Shown here piece after piece: positions 11,101 through 22,643 of a stretch of DNA of 64,000 bases. Made by a program: the position numbers and the translations under genes. The notes under the pieces are model-generated. The model worked only from the letters and a program-made list of their open reading frames with translations, did not search any database and had not been told where the DNA came from. Origin of the DNA: Corylus avellana (lineage: Eukaryota > Streptophyta > Magnoliopsida > Fagales > Betulaceae); NCBI RefSeq assembly GCF_901000735.1, contig NC_081547.1, positions 28,507,382-28,571,381 on the forward strand, given 5' to 3'. Each line of letters begins with the position of its first letter. Position 1 is the first letter of the stretch.

Positions 11101-12215
11101 TCATTTCAAAAATCGTTTAAGAAGTTGGTCAAATTGGATGTCCGTCTGCATTTAGCTTAAACTCATAAGTATCCTTCCATTTCATGAACATGGGGCTTTT
11201 TAAACATCTTTCCAAGTTTCAGAACTTTATATTAAAAGCCATTAAGTCACCTCTGATTGGTAATAGCTGTAGTTGCATTCTATTCGACAGCCAGAATAGG
11301 CATGCCATGTGTATCCATCTCTTTCTGTATTTTATTCTTTAGCTCTGCCTTCAAAACTCACTCTTTATCTGCAATGTTCTTGCAGGCAACGGTGAGGAAG
11401 CCTGTTGTTGACAACATGTTAAAAGCTTTGTACTTCCAGTTCACAGCGGGGGTTTTACCAATGTATGCTGTTACTTTTGTTGGGTACTGGGCCTATGGAT
11501 CTTCTACATCGTCTTACTTGCTCAACAATGTCACGGGTTCAGTTTGGGTTAAGACAATGGCCAATATAGCTGCCTTCCTGCAAACAGTCATCGCTTTGCA
11601 TGTACTTTTCTATGATTCCCCATTTCGCTTTTAAAAAATTTGTTATCATTTCCTTATGAGAAATGCTATTGAAGAGACTCCTATATAATTGCCATATAAC
11701 TGAAATGACATGGCTATAAAAAAGTTTATTAACACGTCATTCCAGTTGTGTGATAGTCGTATAATAGTCTACTAAACAACATTACTCTTTTCTTTTTGTT
11801 ACACTAACCTAATATACGTGTTATCTGCTGCTTGAAGATATTTGCAAGTCCAATGTATGAGTTTTTGGATACCAAGTATGGGATTAAAGGAAGTGCACTG
11901 TCATTTCGCAACTTGTCATTCAGAATTGCTGTAAGAGGTGGCTACCTCGCTATTACCACGCTAGTGGCAGCTCTTCTGCCGTTCCTCGGAGATTTCATGA
12001 GCCTCACCGGGGCAATCAGCACGTTTCCTTTGACTTTTATCCTTGCAAACCACATGTATCTAGTGGCAAAGAAGAACAAACTCACTTCTTTACAGAAGCT
12101 TTGGCATTGGCTCAATGTTTGTTTCTTTGGCTGTATGTCCGTTGCAGCAGCAATTGCAGCCCTGAGGCTCATTGCCGTAGATTCCAAAACATACCATGTT
12201 TTTGCAGATTTATGA
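8188..12215 (+). CDS. ProT: Proline/compatible-solute transporter (ProT family, AAAP)
   Basis: Seven exons join in phase: 8188-8284, 8900-9124, 9254-9348, 10047-10236, 10495-10619, 11386-11601 and 11838-12215, giving 441 residues, the usual ProT length. The protein starts [13 protein letters not shown] and contains the ProT-like stretches [58 protein letters not shown] and [20 protein letters not shown]. About 11 membrane helices are visible. Family knowledge: plant ProTs are plasma-membrane H+-coupled carriers of proline, glycine betaine and GABA, often linked to osmotic stress. The chosen ATG at 8188 matches the family N-terminus; an in-frame ATG at 8074 would add 38 unlikely residues. Introns 5 and 6 contain small foldback elements. 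Which paralogue (ProT1/2/3) cannot be told by eye. Confidence 0.93.
9680..9965. repeat. Dispersed repeat copy in ProT intron 3
   Basis: This has the same motif order as the copy at 5025-5240 (CATAGCCCCCTC, then TTGGCCCCTCCTAATAAG). The middle is longer and made of TTTATATA-rich imperfect repeats. Confidence 0.45.
10964..11078. mobile_element. Short foldback element in ProT intron 5
   Basis: Arms such as AATCCACCATTGAAAATGTG and CACATATTCAATGATGGATT pair as an inverted repeat. The outer parts (CCATCTCTTATCCATC, AAGAGATGGACATGAGATG) pair less well. It lies wholly inside the intron. Confidence 0.6.
11656..11792. mobile_element. Short foldback element in ProT intron 6
   Basis: GAAATGCTATTGAAGAGACT on the left and AGTCTACTAAACAACATTAC on the right are imperfect inverted copies. 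Internal CTGAAATGACATG and CACGTCATTCCAG also pair. About 135 bp in total, a typical MITE size. Confidence 0.6.
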
Positions 12216-13000
12216 TGAAGCCTTTTCTTCTAGTATTCCTTTTCTTCTTCTCTCTTTTTATTTTTTATTTTATTTTTATTTAAATTTTTCCCATGATTGT
12301 AATTTTCCCAATCCAGATTTTGGGGTTACATTGTTTTATTAGGCTTAAAGCTTCAAGCATAGAATAATGTATGCCCTATTTATTTAAATATGATTCTTGT
12401 CCCGTTTGTTAGGCTTAAAGCATTTCACCGTCAATGCATGTCATAGATCAAACCATGTAATTTTTATCTCTATTTCTCTTCTTCCATATCTTGTCTCTTT
12501 CTCTTCTTCCATCTCTTTAGTTTATGACAAGTTTCTTCATGCTATCCGAGCAAAATACCTTATTTCCTGTGAGAGTCCATTTACACCTTCTCTCTCTCTC
12601 TCTCCCTCTCTCTCTTGAACGGATATTTCTTTCCATCTGTTGAATTTAAAATTTTCGATAGACAATTTAAAAAAGAGAAAGAAATACTCCAGTCGTTTAA
12701 GCAATTTAATTTTAGTTTCAAAGATTCATTTAATTCTCTACCTAAAAGAAAATCAATTTAAGCACCATGTTGCACAAGGCACAATATTTATCACGATGAG
12801 AAGTACTTGTTTATCATACCAATTCATTGAAAGAGTGACAAGTTCCATTAATGAATAACAGTACTAAATGCTGCATATAGTCAGAAAGTTAATTCATGAA
12901 TTGTAAGGGAGGAACTTATGTCAAAACCAACAGAGACTAAAGCATGTGCTGCATCCATCGTTTATACCTTGGCAAACAGTAACAGCAAAAAGTCAAAGTT
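12216..13000. other. 3' flank of ProT and intergenic gap
   Basis: AT-rich 3' UTR and flank, with a CT microsatellite near 12586-12616. No gene is seen. ProT and the next gene are convergent, so both 3' ends probably lie here. Confidence 0.5.
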
Positions 13001-14021
13001 CCTACACCATTGAATCATAAACCGCAAAAGCTATTTCAACAAAATACAAAAACCACTCTGTAACATTCAACCAAATTCACAATATCTTCATTCCCCAACT
13101 AATCATATAAAAGGGCCATTTCCAAAAAAAGAGTTTCTTGATTTTTCTAAACCTCCTCCCCCTACACCCCCCATGAAGAAGATGAAGAGAAAATTCCTCA
13201 GCCTTCCAGAAGAAAAATGTCCTTTTTGTAGAGTCCCATCCATCACAAAACTTAATGAAATCTGCAATCATTCAGAAACAAAATCATATAAATCCCCTCA
13301 TCAGTAAATACTTTAATCATCACAGGACAAGGAAACTATAAATGACAACGTTTTTATAGCATACAAGTCAGAAAAGGACAAACCTGCAAAAGAAAGGTGT
13401 CAATGGGAAGGCGGGGAAGAAAAGGTAATAAGTCAAGCTAACCTATAAAAGACTCCAAAGGATCATTACTCTGGAGAGCGAGGTTCTTTCTTATTCCTTA
13501 ACCTTCTTTTGGAAGGGGGTAGAAACAGGAAGGTTCAGTCAAAGATTTTACAACTGGTTGTTGTTATCATCATTAATGTGAGACACATATTTTGTCTTTG
13601 TTTAACAAATTGTGCTTTTGGTATATTGCTGTTAATGCGATAAATTCACCCTGAAGGAATTTCTGTTCCTGTTTAAATTCGAATTAAACACCATTCAAGC
13701 ACCAATGCATAGTCTCACTTATAAGGAAAACTAAGCTCAAAAAATCAGCAGTGTGCAGAACAAAATATACTGTCACCATAGTTTAAACAAAAGCTACCCA
13801 GAGGAAAGTCATACGATACAAATCTGCTTGTATTAAGAGAGACCAGCTCTCAATTTCAGAAAATAATTTACATCCTATTTGTATTTGACAATCGACAGAA
13901 ACTCTGTTTTCATGAAACATAAAATATCCTTGCTCCTTCAGTAGTTACATAAGGGTGAAAATTTGTTCTAGTCATACTTGAGTAAACAGAAAATCCAAAC
14001 TATTATAAAAACATATCTTAC
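13000..14021 (-). other. Inferred 3' UTR intron and 3' UTR exon of the YOS1-like gene
   Basis: The intron is inferred from the GTAAG donor at 14021 and the TTTCTTTTGCAG acceptor ending near 13384. The terminal exon would run down to roughly 13000. This has no coding content and is based on splice signals alone. Confidence 0.45.
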
Positions 14022-14032
14022 CTTGTGTGGTG

Positions 14033-14266
14033 TCATCCAGACACCAACTTTACAACGATGCAGATGAAGTTTAGCAGTATGAGAGGAACTCTTAAGTACT
14101 GGGTTGCATAAATGAGACCTATTAGTTGCCCCTTAAATGATTTGGTCTTGCCCCCTGAGAATTCTGAGAAGCTCAACCCTCTATGTGCCAGGAAGCGGTC
14201 CTCATTTAATATTGCCAATGCATTTGCAAGAAGTAGACATCCCTCCAATAATGTCCACAAACCCAT
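14033..14266 (-). CDS. YOS1/IER3IP1-like small ER-Golgi transport protein
   Basis: A single coding exon of 77 residues with two hydrophobic segments (about 3-21 and 52-75) and the family features WTLLEGCLLLANALAILNE, DRFLA, IGLIYATQYLR and LNFICIVVKL. It matches Yos1p/IER3IP1-type proteins, small membrane proteins that act in ER-to-Golgi vesicle transport. The ATG is preceded by a clear acceptor (ATACAG at 14276-14271), so a 5' UTR intron runs to a GTGAGT donor at 15448. A donor AAG|GTAAG lies only 11 bases after the TGA (intron starts at 14021), giving a 3' UTR intron; a good acceptor is at about 13384 (TTTTGCAG). The length equals the plant family norm. Confidence 0.9.
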   Translation of the reverse strand: MGLWTLLEGCLLLANALAILNEDRFLAHRGLSFSEFSGGKTKSFKGQLIGLIYATQYLRVPLILLNFICIVVKLVSG

Positions 14267-14270
14267 TTTC

Positions 14271-15448
14271 CTGTATGATGAAATAGTTATTATGCAAAAC
14301 CATAATGGACTTCAATTTGAAGGCAATCTTCACCCTGGCCTTCATCCCTCTTGTATTTTATAAGAGAAGAGGATGGCAAAATATCTTCTCCGCATCCCTT
14401 TAACAGACATGACAGAAAGGACATGACAGAAAGGACATGAATCCTAACATTGTTTATTTTGACAACACATTCTTTACAGGTGATACAAGTGGATGATGTC
14501 AAAGTTGCAAAGTGCGCACATAAAAGCCCAAAGGCAACTTCAGCAATATAGCAGTATGAATACAGGTGCCAAGTTGTCACTCCACCCTCCATAAATCAGT
14601 TCAAATACATGCTGTAGACATGAGATGATAGGAATTGTGTACTCATCATGGTGTCGTGCAAATGCACTAGCTAAGCATGTTTCTCTATTGGATGCGGAAG
14701 AGTTCAGAAAAAAATTTGACCATTTAACCCGTAAAACACACAATAAACTCACATTTTAGCAAGAGTAACTTGTGTAGTTCTTGAATTTCCTAAACTTCAT
14801 GTACTGAAAAATATCACATTCTCCCGGTGCCAGGACCAAACTCATTTCTGAATTAAACTAAACGGACCAATAGACCATTTGTTTTTCTCAAAGATGTGAG
14901 GAAAGAAGAAATCTGTCCATGTTCATAATCAGACTGCTCACCATTATACCTATCACGTAATTACTCCCTATCATTTGACATTGTATCAAAAAACAAATGT
15001 AACCCATTTTCTATCATTTCGTATATGATTGTGCTGCAAAAGCAAGCGTTCAGAAATCCAGTTTTAAATATGTACATTTTCCAAAAACCAAATAAATCCT
15101 TAGCGAAAATGGGTATCAATTTAGCATTCACAAAACCAGTTCTAAAGATGTGCATTTTCCAAAAATCAAATAGATCCCTAACGAAAATGGGCATCAACCT
15201 TCCATCCTTACCTTCTTTTTTTTTTTCTTAAATCCCAGCAATTCGATCGCCACAACACAAAAAGAATAACCCAATTGCGAGATACACAAATATGAGCGAA
15301 ATGTGCACATCAAATCGAAAACCCGATGCGAATCATGGAAATCATGTAATAGTCTGAAAATCTCAAAATTTACGAAGCTACAAGATTAATAGATGAATCT
15401 GAAATTTATGGAATTAGTGACAGAATAGGAAATTTATTTGTTACTCAC
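14271..15448 (-). other. Inferred 5' UTR intron of the YOS1-like gene
   Basis: The donor CAA|GTGAGT begins at 15448 and the acceptor ATACAG ends at 14271. A short non-coding leader exon lies at about 15449-15500. The intron contains a tandem repeat at 15053-15204 and the GACATGACAGAAAG duplication near 14406-14438. Confidence 0.55.
15053..15204. repeat. Tandem duplication, period about 76 bp
   Basis: CCAGTTTTAAATATGTACAT...GAAAATGGGTATCAA is repeated as CCAGTTCTAAAGATGTGCAT...GAAAATGGGCATCAA. The two copies are diverged and lie in the 5' UTR intron of the YOS1-like gene. Confidence 0.8.
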
Positions 15449-15499
15449 TTGATAACGGAAAAAGCTTTGAAGTCGCGGAGTATGGAGCAGAGGCTTCAC

Positions 15500-16822
15500 C
15501 GAAACCAGAAAAGGGCAATAGAACGTGCCCTTTTTTTTTTTTTTTTTTTTTTTTGGTAAAACTAAGGCCGCGTTTGGTTACTGTTGTAAAATTAAAATGT
15601 GTTTTCTACTTCTGAGGAAACAACATGGATGGAAGCGGTATTTTGTCGGTTGAAGGTGTTTTTATTTTTTTCCATCCTAAAATTAAAATGTGTTTTCTAT
15701 TAGACTATTACAGAGGAAAGAACGTGGGTGGAACTGTGGAAGCGATATTTTGTCGGTTGAAGGTTTTATTTTTTTTTAATAAATATAAAAATTATATTTT
15801 TATTTTTAAAACTATTTCATAATTAATGTGACCCTCTAAACTAATTCTTAATTAGATCAAGTCATTGTTATAAAAAAAATAAATTAAAAAAAAAAAAAAA
15901 AAAAAACCCAAAGTCTGGAGATAAAAATTATGATATATAATATCTCTTATATTAATGTGAAACTAATGTTATATACCACATTAATATCCGACAAGTATTC
16001 AATTATGCTATTTGACATTGCCACGCTAGTATAATGAAATACTTGTACAATATTGGTGACCCGGATAAGAACTTCTTCATTTCAATAAAATAGATAATAT
16101 CAACTTAATAATTATAATTTAAAGTTAGTACATTAAAGATATACATGATATCACATTATTTAAATTTGTTAATAAACATGTTAATATTAACTTCATGTGC
16201 ATAATTAGATGCTCCAATTTTAAATTAAAATTGAATGAAAAATAATAATTTTCTTGGTAGCGTTACTGATCTATATATTATATATATATGATCAAAAGGT
16301 TTGAAAAAGCTTGGAGAGGGAGAGAAAAATTATTTCGTCGGCTCAACTCAATCGTGGCTTGAGTTTTTGCTGTGTATAAATATAAATATAACTCTTGTGC
16401 ACATATTACAAATAATCAGCAATTAAAAATAAAGATTACAATATTCCAAAATAAGGCAGGTTTCCACTCATATTCTCGATCAGCAGTAGTTGGCTGCAGA
16501 TTTTCTGAATCAATCTTGCCATCTTGCCTTCCAGAAGAGGGAGTTGACCATTGCCACCATTTTTGCTCATCACCATATATATATATACATATCCTTAACA
16601 AAAAGTAAAAACCGAAATCACCATCAGAACATTCTAGGAAGGAAAATTCAGAAGAAAAAAATCTGGTAAATCATAAATGCGTATATATATATATGTACCT
16701 CTAGGCCCCAAAAAAATGGCATATATATATATATATACAGTGACTCATGAACTACAAATGAATCAATGGGTGTCTGCATAATATACAACAGCCAGAATCC
16801 GGATGATCAAGAGCCCAAAAAT
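15500..16822. other. Intergenic region between YOS1-like and O-fucosyltransferase genes
   Basis: No gene is seen. It holds poly-T at about 15530-15554, the tandem duplication at 15586-15776, and AT-rich sequence with short TA microsatellites at 16572-16740 next to the O-fucosyltransferase 3' end. Confidence 0.5.
15586..15776. repeat. Tandem duplication, period about 92 bp
   Basis: AAAATTAAAATGTGTTTTCT...TATTTTGTCGGTTGAAGG occurs twice in direct order. GGCCGCGTTTGGTTACTG precedes it, a motif common beside plant DNA-transposon relics. Confidence 0.75.
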
Positions 16823-17147
16823 CTAGCTTCTCAAACGTGAGTTTCGGCTGTGTGTTGGGTCTACTTTCTGGTTCCTCTCTCTCTCTGCAATTTCGGACTT
16901 GTCACAAATGCAACCAGGAAAAGGATTTGCATAGAAACTCTCCTCTAGCTTATGGGAAACTCCTGGAAGCCTAGGATATGGCCCTCCAATCCTATTTTTA
17001 TGTAAGCTCTTCACCTTTGATGAAAATGTTTCCCATGATATCACCCCCTTGTCCAATTTATCAATCAACATCACAAAATTTTGTCTGCAGTAACAATATA
17101 ACTTCATTATTTCCATTAATAATGCTCCCCTTTCCAGCAAGCACATA

Positions 17148-17187
<40 letters not shown>

Positions 17188-20100
17188 GAAATAGACAGTT
17201 TTTCCTAAATCAGTTTGGATATCCTCCAACCCATTTAAAATAATGTCAAGTGTCTATAAACATTTAAAACGTTATTCTACTTAGTAAACTATTATTAATG
17301 ACCTTAAGAATTTAATATGAGTTTTAAATGTTTATAAACACTTGAAGGAAATTTTCAGACTAGCTTAAAGGAAATTTTTGTCCAATTGAAATTATACATA
17401 CTTGTCAGGGCTGATGGTTTTCCGGAAACCTTCAAATCTCCGGTGACCCTGGACTGCCTTAGCCATATTTCCATCGTAGGTGTAGACAAAAACGTCACTT
17501 TCTAGAGCCACAATATAGTCCAAGGCAGCAAGCCGATTCTGGCAGTGTTTAAAAGGTTTTATCTCCTCCTCTGTAGCTAAATTGAAGTGGGAGAAAATCA
17601 ACGGATACTTTTCTTTCAGTGGCTCAATCCCATTTTGACCATAAATCTCCCCGGCGACTATGTAAATTTTTGTGTCGGAAGGATACCCAATTGTCTCAAG
17701 GAACACGGCAACCTCTCTCGGTGTCATGGGGCATCCTCCTTGTAATCGCCGCTCCCCGCCGTCAATCTCTTTCACCTTCCAATGCGACACGCTGTACCTC
17801 AGTTTCTCGAGCTTCTCTGACTCGGCTTCTGTGAGATTGTGATCGCAGCCTGTGAAAGCAAGCATGTCCTCTTCATATCTGTACGTAACATATTCATATT
17901 AATTTCAAAGTTACTGAAATTGCATACATGCAATATTGAAAGACAATATTATTAATATTCCTTGGTGCCAATAATATCATAATATCTAATTTAATACCTT
18001 AAATGAAGTGCAATATATGGGTTACTACCATTCCTAAGCCTGTTGACCAACTTTTTTCCGAGAGCTTCGATTTCGGGCGTGAACCTGGTGTAGTATAAAT
18101 TAAACGATTAAATTCATCATTTTTTATCAGTTTAAACTTTCGGGATACGTGATGATTTAATATAGTATTTTTATTAGTTTAAGTTATTGGGATAAGTTTT
18201 GACAGAACCTGAGAGCCTCATACATGGCACGGCAGCGGAGCATTTGGATCGAAGCGGCAAGACCATTGTTAACGAGGCGAGAATCGGTACGGGTAAATTT
18301 GAGCACCTTATGCTGCTTTAGTAATGAAACCATCTCCCCTCTATAGTAACTGGGCTGCATAAGAATATATAGGTACCCTCGTTTTTTTGAATTGATCAAA
18401 ACCTCATGACTACTTTGTTAGAAGAAAGATTAATTTGAACCATATTTCTAGCTGTACTACCTTCGACCAAGAAACTGGGGCCTTGGTGGCGGCCTTCACT
18501 TTTGCAAACTGTCTTGGAAGAGACTCTACAACATCAATCTCATCTTTCAAAACTTCCTTGAAATTCTTCCAGTTGAAAATGTCTTTGAAGTCGCTGCAAT
18601 TAAGGAAATTAATGAGGACTATTATTGTTATTATTATTATTTTTCACTTAACCCATTGGAAGCACTAGTATACACACCTTGGATCTGTCCAGAAAGAGCT
18701 ATGATCTAAATAAGGAAAAACCAGAGTGGCATTCATAATCTTTGCCACGGCAACCATGTCACTTATCTGCATTTTGGTTAATACACAAGAAAACAAAGGG
18801 AGAGGATTATAAAACTATGAAATATACAAGACTGAGAATCTCCATTGAACCAGCCAAATGGCTTGTATTAGCTATATTAATTAGCTAATATATGTCATTT
18901 AAATAAAATAGAAAAGACTCAAAAGAGAATAGAAAAAACAGTAGCTAAAATAAAAATTTGTATTTATTTTTGGTAGATATTTTAGTTATTATTAATTAAA
19001 ATGAAGAAGATAAGGCTACAAAAAGTTTTACATCACACTGATGAGCAGCCTACCCCAGTTTTCATTTGATTCAATCCCCCGTTTGAATGTACTATAATGT
19101 ACCCGTTTGTGGCACCTCTACTCCCTGCAGGAAGAAATATTATATATACTTGCAAGTTACAAAAATTGCAACAAGAGTACGTTAAAAGTGTGTTTTTTAA
19201 AATTTGTGCACATTTTTAAGTGATAAACTGTAATTTTAAGGGCTAAATTGCAATATTATTAAAGGCTTGATTGGGTTTTTAAAACTAGAAATTCAATTAA
19301 TAGACTCTAAATGAACTAATGCACAAGCTATCAAGTTGGATATGAAATTTGTTGGACACATACTTCTTTCTTTGGCCGAATGGTTGATGCATTTATAGTA
19401 GTCGCCACTATCTGGCTGCATCCAAATTTCAGGAATCTGACCCACAGAAATCAAACGAAAACAAGGGTTAAAATCTAAGGTAACTGTAAATTAAAAATAA
19501 AAACCTAATCAACATAATATCACAACAATCAAACCAAAATTAAGCAAAATCCCTGCATGAATGCAAGCTCAAAGATGAGATTGAATTAATCTAAGTAATT
19601 CAATAAACTAGTATTTGTGTAAATCTGTGTAGGGTTATGTCATTTCATGAGGTACAAATTAAGCTAGTTGAGAAGATAACTTTTTGGGGGAAACTTCACT
19701 TTGAATTCTGGAATTACCACTCATTTTGACATGCTCTCCCTCAAACTTCAAAACATCTCAATTTGAACCATTGAACTTTCGATTGCAGTCAATTTAAACA
19801 ATTCAGTCAGATTTTAAACGTTAAAAGTTAGACAATGATGTTTATACCCTTGACTTTTTTATAAAATTTTAAATTTACCCTTAATTTCAAATTAAAAATT
19901 AAAAAATATATATTATTAAAAAAAAATCACAAGTTGACCAACGGTTGGGCCACCTTGTGACCTTTTTTTTTTTTTTTCAAAATTTGTTTTTTTTCAATTT
20001 TTTTCTTTTTAATAAAAAGAAAATTGAAGGGTAATTTTGTCTTTTTAAGGGTTTTAATGGCAAAAATTGACGGAAAGGTTCAAATTGACTGCAATTAAAA

Positions 20101-21261
20101 GTTCAAGAGTCCAAATTAAGAGGTTTTGAAGTTTGAAGGCATGTCAAAATAAGTAATAATTTAAGGGTCCAAAGTAAAGTTTCTCATAACTTTTTTTGAC
20201 ATATCATTGAGAAACACCAACATGAATATATCAAATTGTGCAGAAATATGTATACACCAAACAATGCTCGTTTTGTCAGAAATATATCTAATTATGCAGA
20301 AATATTGGTTTTGTCTTAGAAAAACGAAGACAAAACTAATATTCTCTTAGAGTTTGTAGGTTAATTTTATTAGCTAGGTATCAGAAAAAACACAACCTAG
20401 CTACTCACAAATCTTTGTTATTTATTTATTATCTATCTGAGTTTAAGTAGGAAATAATAGATATATATCGTTTATCATATCTTTATTTATGTTTATCTTT
20501 AGTATTGTAAGGCTATGTATAGCCTATGGATTAAGCAAAATTTAATTCCCTCAACTCTAGTAATTCTTTTAAGAACGAACAACCCTTATTTATCCCGTCA
20601 CCTAACAAATTTGTCGCATTATTATGTTCGGTTCCTGATCATGCCATAAATAGAAAACAAGAAATCGAGCCAAAATCCCTTTGACGGGCATTAAACTGTC
20701 ATTTAATGAGTAAATATATCTCTTCCTCCGCCTAAAATATCTTATCTTCAACTGGTGCAGCTAACTAGCATATCAGAATCCAGAATATATATATATATAT
20801 ATTAAGATAACTATATATAACAAAATTCAACTTTTTATAATTAAACTTAATTAATATAATAACGAGCTGACCGGGAACTTCTCCGGCGACAATATCCTCG
20901 TACTTGTAGCACCCACGTCCTCTTCCTCAATCACAACATCATAATTTGTAACGGCTGACACACCTTTAACCCTGGTTCGAAAACGATTCTCCCCCACATT
21001 CAAATCATGAAATGTACTTAGCAAGGCAAACTTTGCAAGCAGGGAAAGAAAACACAGAAGCATCAAAACCCCATAAAGCCGACGGCTCGGCCTCAAGAGC
21101 TCTGGAAAAGGCCGAACTTTCCGACGAAAAAACACATTGTTTTTCATCTCGGATTGGCAAGGATGTTGCCCTTCTGTGCTCTCAAACACCCGCCTTCTCG
21201 TCATGAACCGAAACAACCCCGGGGATGAACCGGTATATGTGTTTTCTTTAGCCCTTGACAT
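16823..21261 (-). CDS. O-fucosyltransferase family protein (GT106-type, former DUF246)
   Basis: Nine exons close in phase: 21261-20872, 19436-19364, 19124-19054, 18766-18678, 18593-18461, 18354-18209, 18084-17998, 17878-17402 and 17084-16823, giving 575 residues. There is an N-terminal cytosolic stretch, a single signal anchor (about 61-83), then the catalytic region with [85 protein letters not shown] and [20 protein letters not shown]. These mark the plant O-fucosyltransferase-like family, type II Golgi proteins; several members act on cell-wall glycans or proteins, but the acceptor here is unknown. The start at 21261 is preferred; a second ATG is at residue 20. Intron 1 carries a foldback element of about 500 bp and intron 8 a smaller one. 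The gene is divergent from eL33. Confidence 0.93.
17155..17180. repeat. TA microsatellite
   Basis: An uninterrupted TA dinucleotide run in intron 8 of the O-fucosyltransferase gene, directly beside the foldback element at 17190-17392. Confidence 0.9.
17190..17392. mobile_element. Foldback MITE-like element in O-fucosyltransferase intron 8
   Basis: The arms pair as inverted copies (ACAGTTTTTCCTAAATCAGT against AGCTTAAAGGAAATTTTTGT; TCAAGTGTCTATAAACATTT against AAATGTTTATAAACACTTGA). Read on the minus strand it matches the element at 27880-28112 along most of its left arm, so the two belong to one family. Confidence 0.75.
19685..20195. mobile_element. Foldback element of about 500 bp in O-fucosyltransferase intron 1
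   Basis: The outer arms are inverted copies: CTTCACTTTGAATTCTGGAA pairs with GGGTCCAAAGTAAAG, and CAAACTTCAAAACATCTCAA pairs with TTAAGAGGTTTTGAAGTTTG. GACTGCAATTAAAAGTTCAA matches the opposite arm's TTGAACTTTCGATTGCAGTC. The loop holds GTTGACCAACGGTTGGGCCA. No coding is seen. Confidence 0.75.
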
Positions 21262-22143
21262 GGAGAAAGAAAGATAACCCCCTCCCCCCTAAAAAAAAAA
21301 AAAAAAAAAAAAAAATTACGAAAGCAAGTTAGAGAAGAAATGAAGAGAGAGACATGGTGGAAGGAAATGGGCAAAGGCTTTCTTTCTCTCTGTCGTATTT
21401 TTTTCAACACTTGGTTGTGATTTCAATGGTCATTGGGAAATTATGGGAGCGGAATATAAGGCGAATGAGACTCAAAAGTCTCTCATTTAATTTTCTCCTT
21501 CGTTGGCCATGATATGGAAGAGTTCCACGTAAATTCAAACCCCATCCCCCCATTCAACCAACCACAAACACCTTTTTTTGCCAAGGATATATATATGTTT
21601 CACGTAATTGGAACAAAGTCGTTGAAATCGGACCAGAGTAGAATTTGACTCATCGAAATTGAAATATATCAATTTTGTGTCCTATTATAGAATGTATGTT
21701 TCGGCTCTATCGGGTCCAATTTTAATTGAAATTTGCTAGCAAATCTATATCATGAACCTAATTTTAGATTAATCTATTTGTTACCAAGTAATCTCATTCA
21801 TCCTAGTCCCTATTATTTAACCGTCTCTCCCAAAAAGAAAAGATAAAAAAGGCTTAACCGACCTAACACGTACAAAGTAATGACCTCCTCATTGCCTGCC
21901 ATGCAATGTGACTCTGGGCCTGAAGGAGACCAAAATGTAGTGGGCCTTGTTAGTTTGGCCCACAAACAATGCAAGCCCTCGTCAACTTTATCTCAAGGAC
22001 GTAAAAGGCTTCAAGTAGATTATTTCCGTCTCTCTTATAAATACCCAACTCTCATACATTGGCCAATTAGGGTTTTAGGTTCTTACACTACTTGGCCTCT
22101 CTCGGTTCTGCTTTCTGAAGCGAGCGCCTCCAAAGCAAAGAAA
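21262..22143. promoter_or_regulatory. Divergent promoter region between the O-fucosyltransferase and eL33 genes
   Basis: On the eL33 side there are TGGGCC at 21915, an inverted pair TGGGCC (21941) and GGCCCA (21957), a TATA-like TTATAAATA at 22035-22043 and a telo-box-like TTAGGGTTTTA at 22067-22077. Site II elements plus a telo box are the known signature of plant ribosomal-protein promoters. The O-fucosyltransferase side has a poly-A run (about 21292-21315, as written) and CT-rich leader sequence, with no clear motif. Confidence 0.7.
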
Positions 22144-22611
22144 ATGGTGAAGGGACGCCAGGGGGAGCGAATCAGGTTTTGGATCCTTGTTTTCCGTTCA
22201 GATTTTCCTCTCTCAGAACCCTATCTTTCCTTTTGCCTATTTTTCACTCTACGGCAATGGATTTTTAGCGCTTAATTTTTTGCCTTAATCTTGTATTTGT
22301 CCGCAGGCTCTATATCAGAGGAACAATCCTCGGGTACAAGAGGTAATAGGATCATTTTTTTGTGAATTATTTTTTTCGTTTTTGTGGGTTCTATTTGGAT
22401 GCTGAGAAAAAACCGAGAGAAAGTGAGTGTTATTAAGATCTTAGCTGGATTTTGGTTTTCTGTGTTCCCAAATGGTAAAAAACTAGATGGTATTGTTGTA
22501 TTGATGTGTTAGGTAGATGGTAGTTACTTTCTTTGTAATGTACTAGTTTGTTTTATTCGGTGTCTATTAGATGTTTAGATTCTGAAAAAATCTAGAGAAC
22601 GAAAAATGAGG

Positions 22612-22643
<32 letters not shown>

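Noticed and set aside
14290..15197. Several minus-strand frames of 70-100 residues inside the YOS1-like 5' UTR intron
   Set aside because: They lie between a good donor and acceptor, contain tandem repeats, and have no family features.
21880..22275. A 131-residue open frame spanning the eL33 promoter and first exon
   Set aside because: It runs through the TATA region, leader, exon 1 and into intron 1 in a different frame from eL33, and resembles nothing.
22614..22642. Long T run in eL33 intron 2 as a retroposon tail
   Set aside because: No A/B boxes, target duplication or unit boundary next to it; it may be simple slippage or sequencing-sensitive homopolymer.
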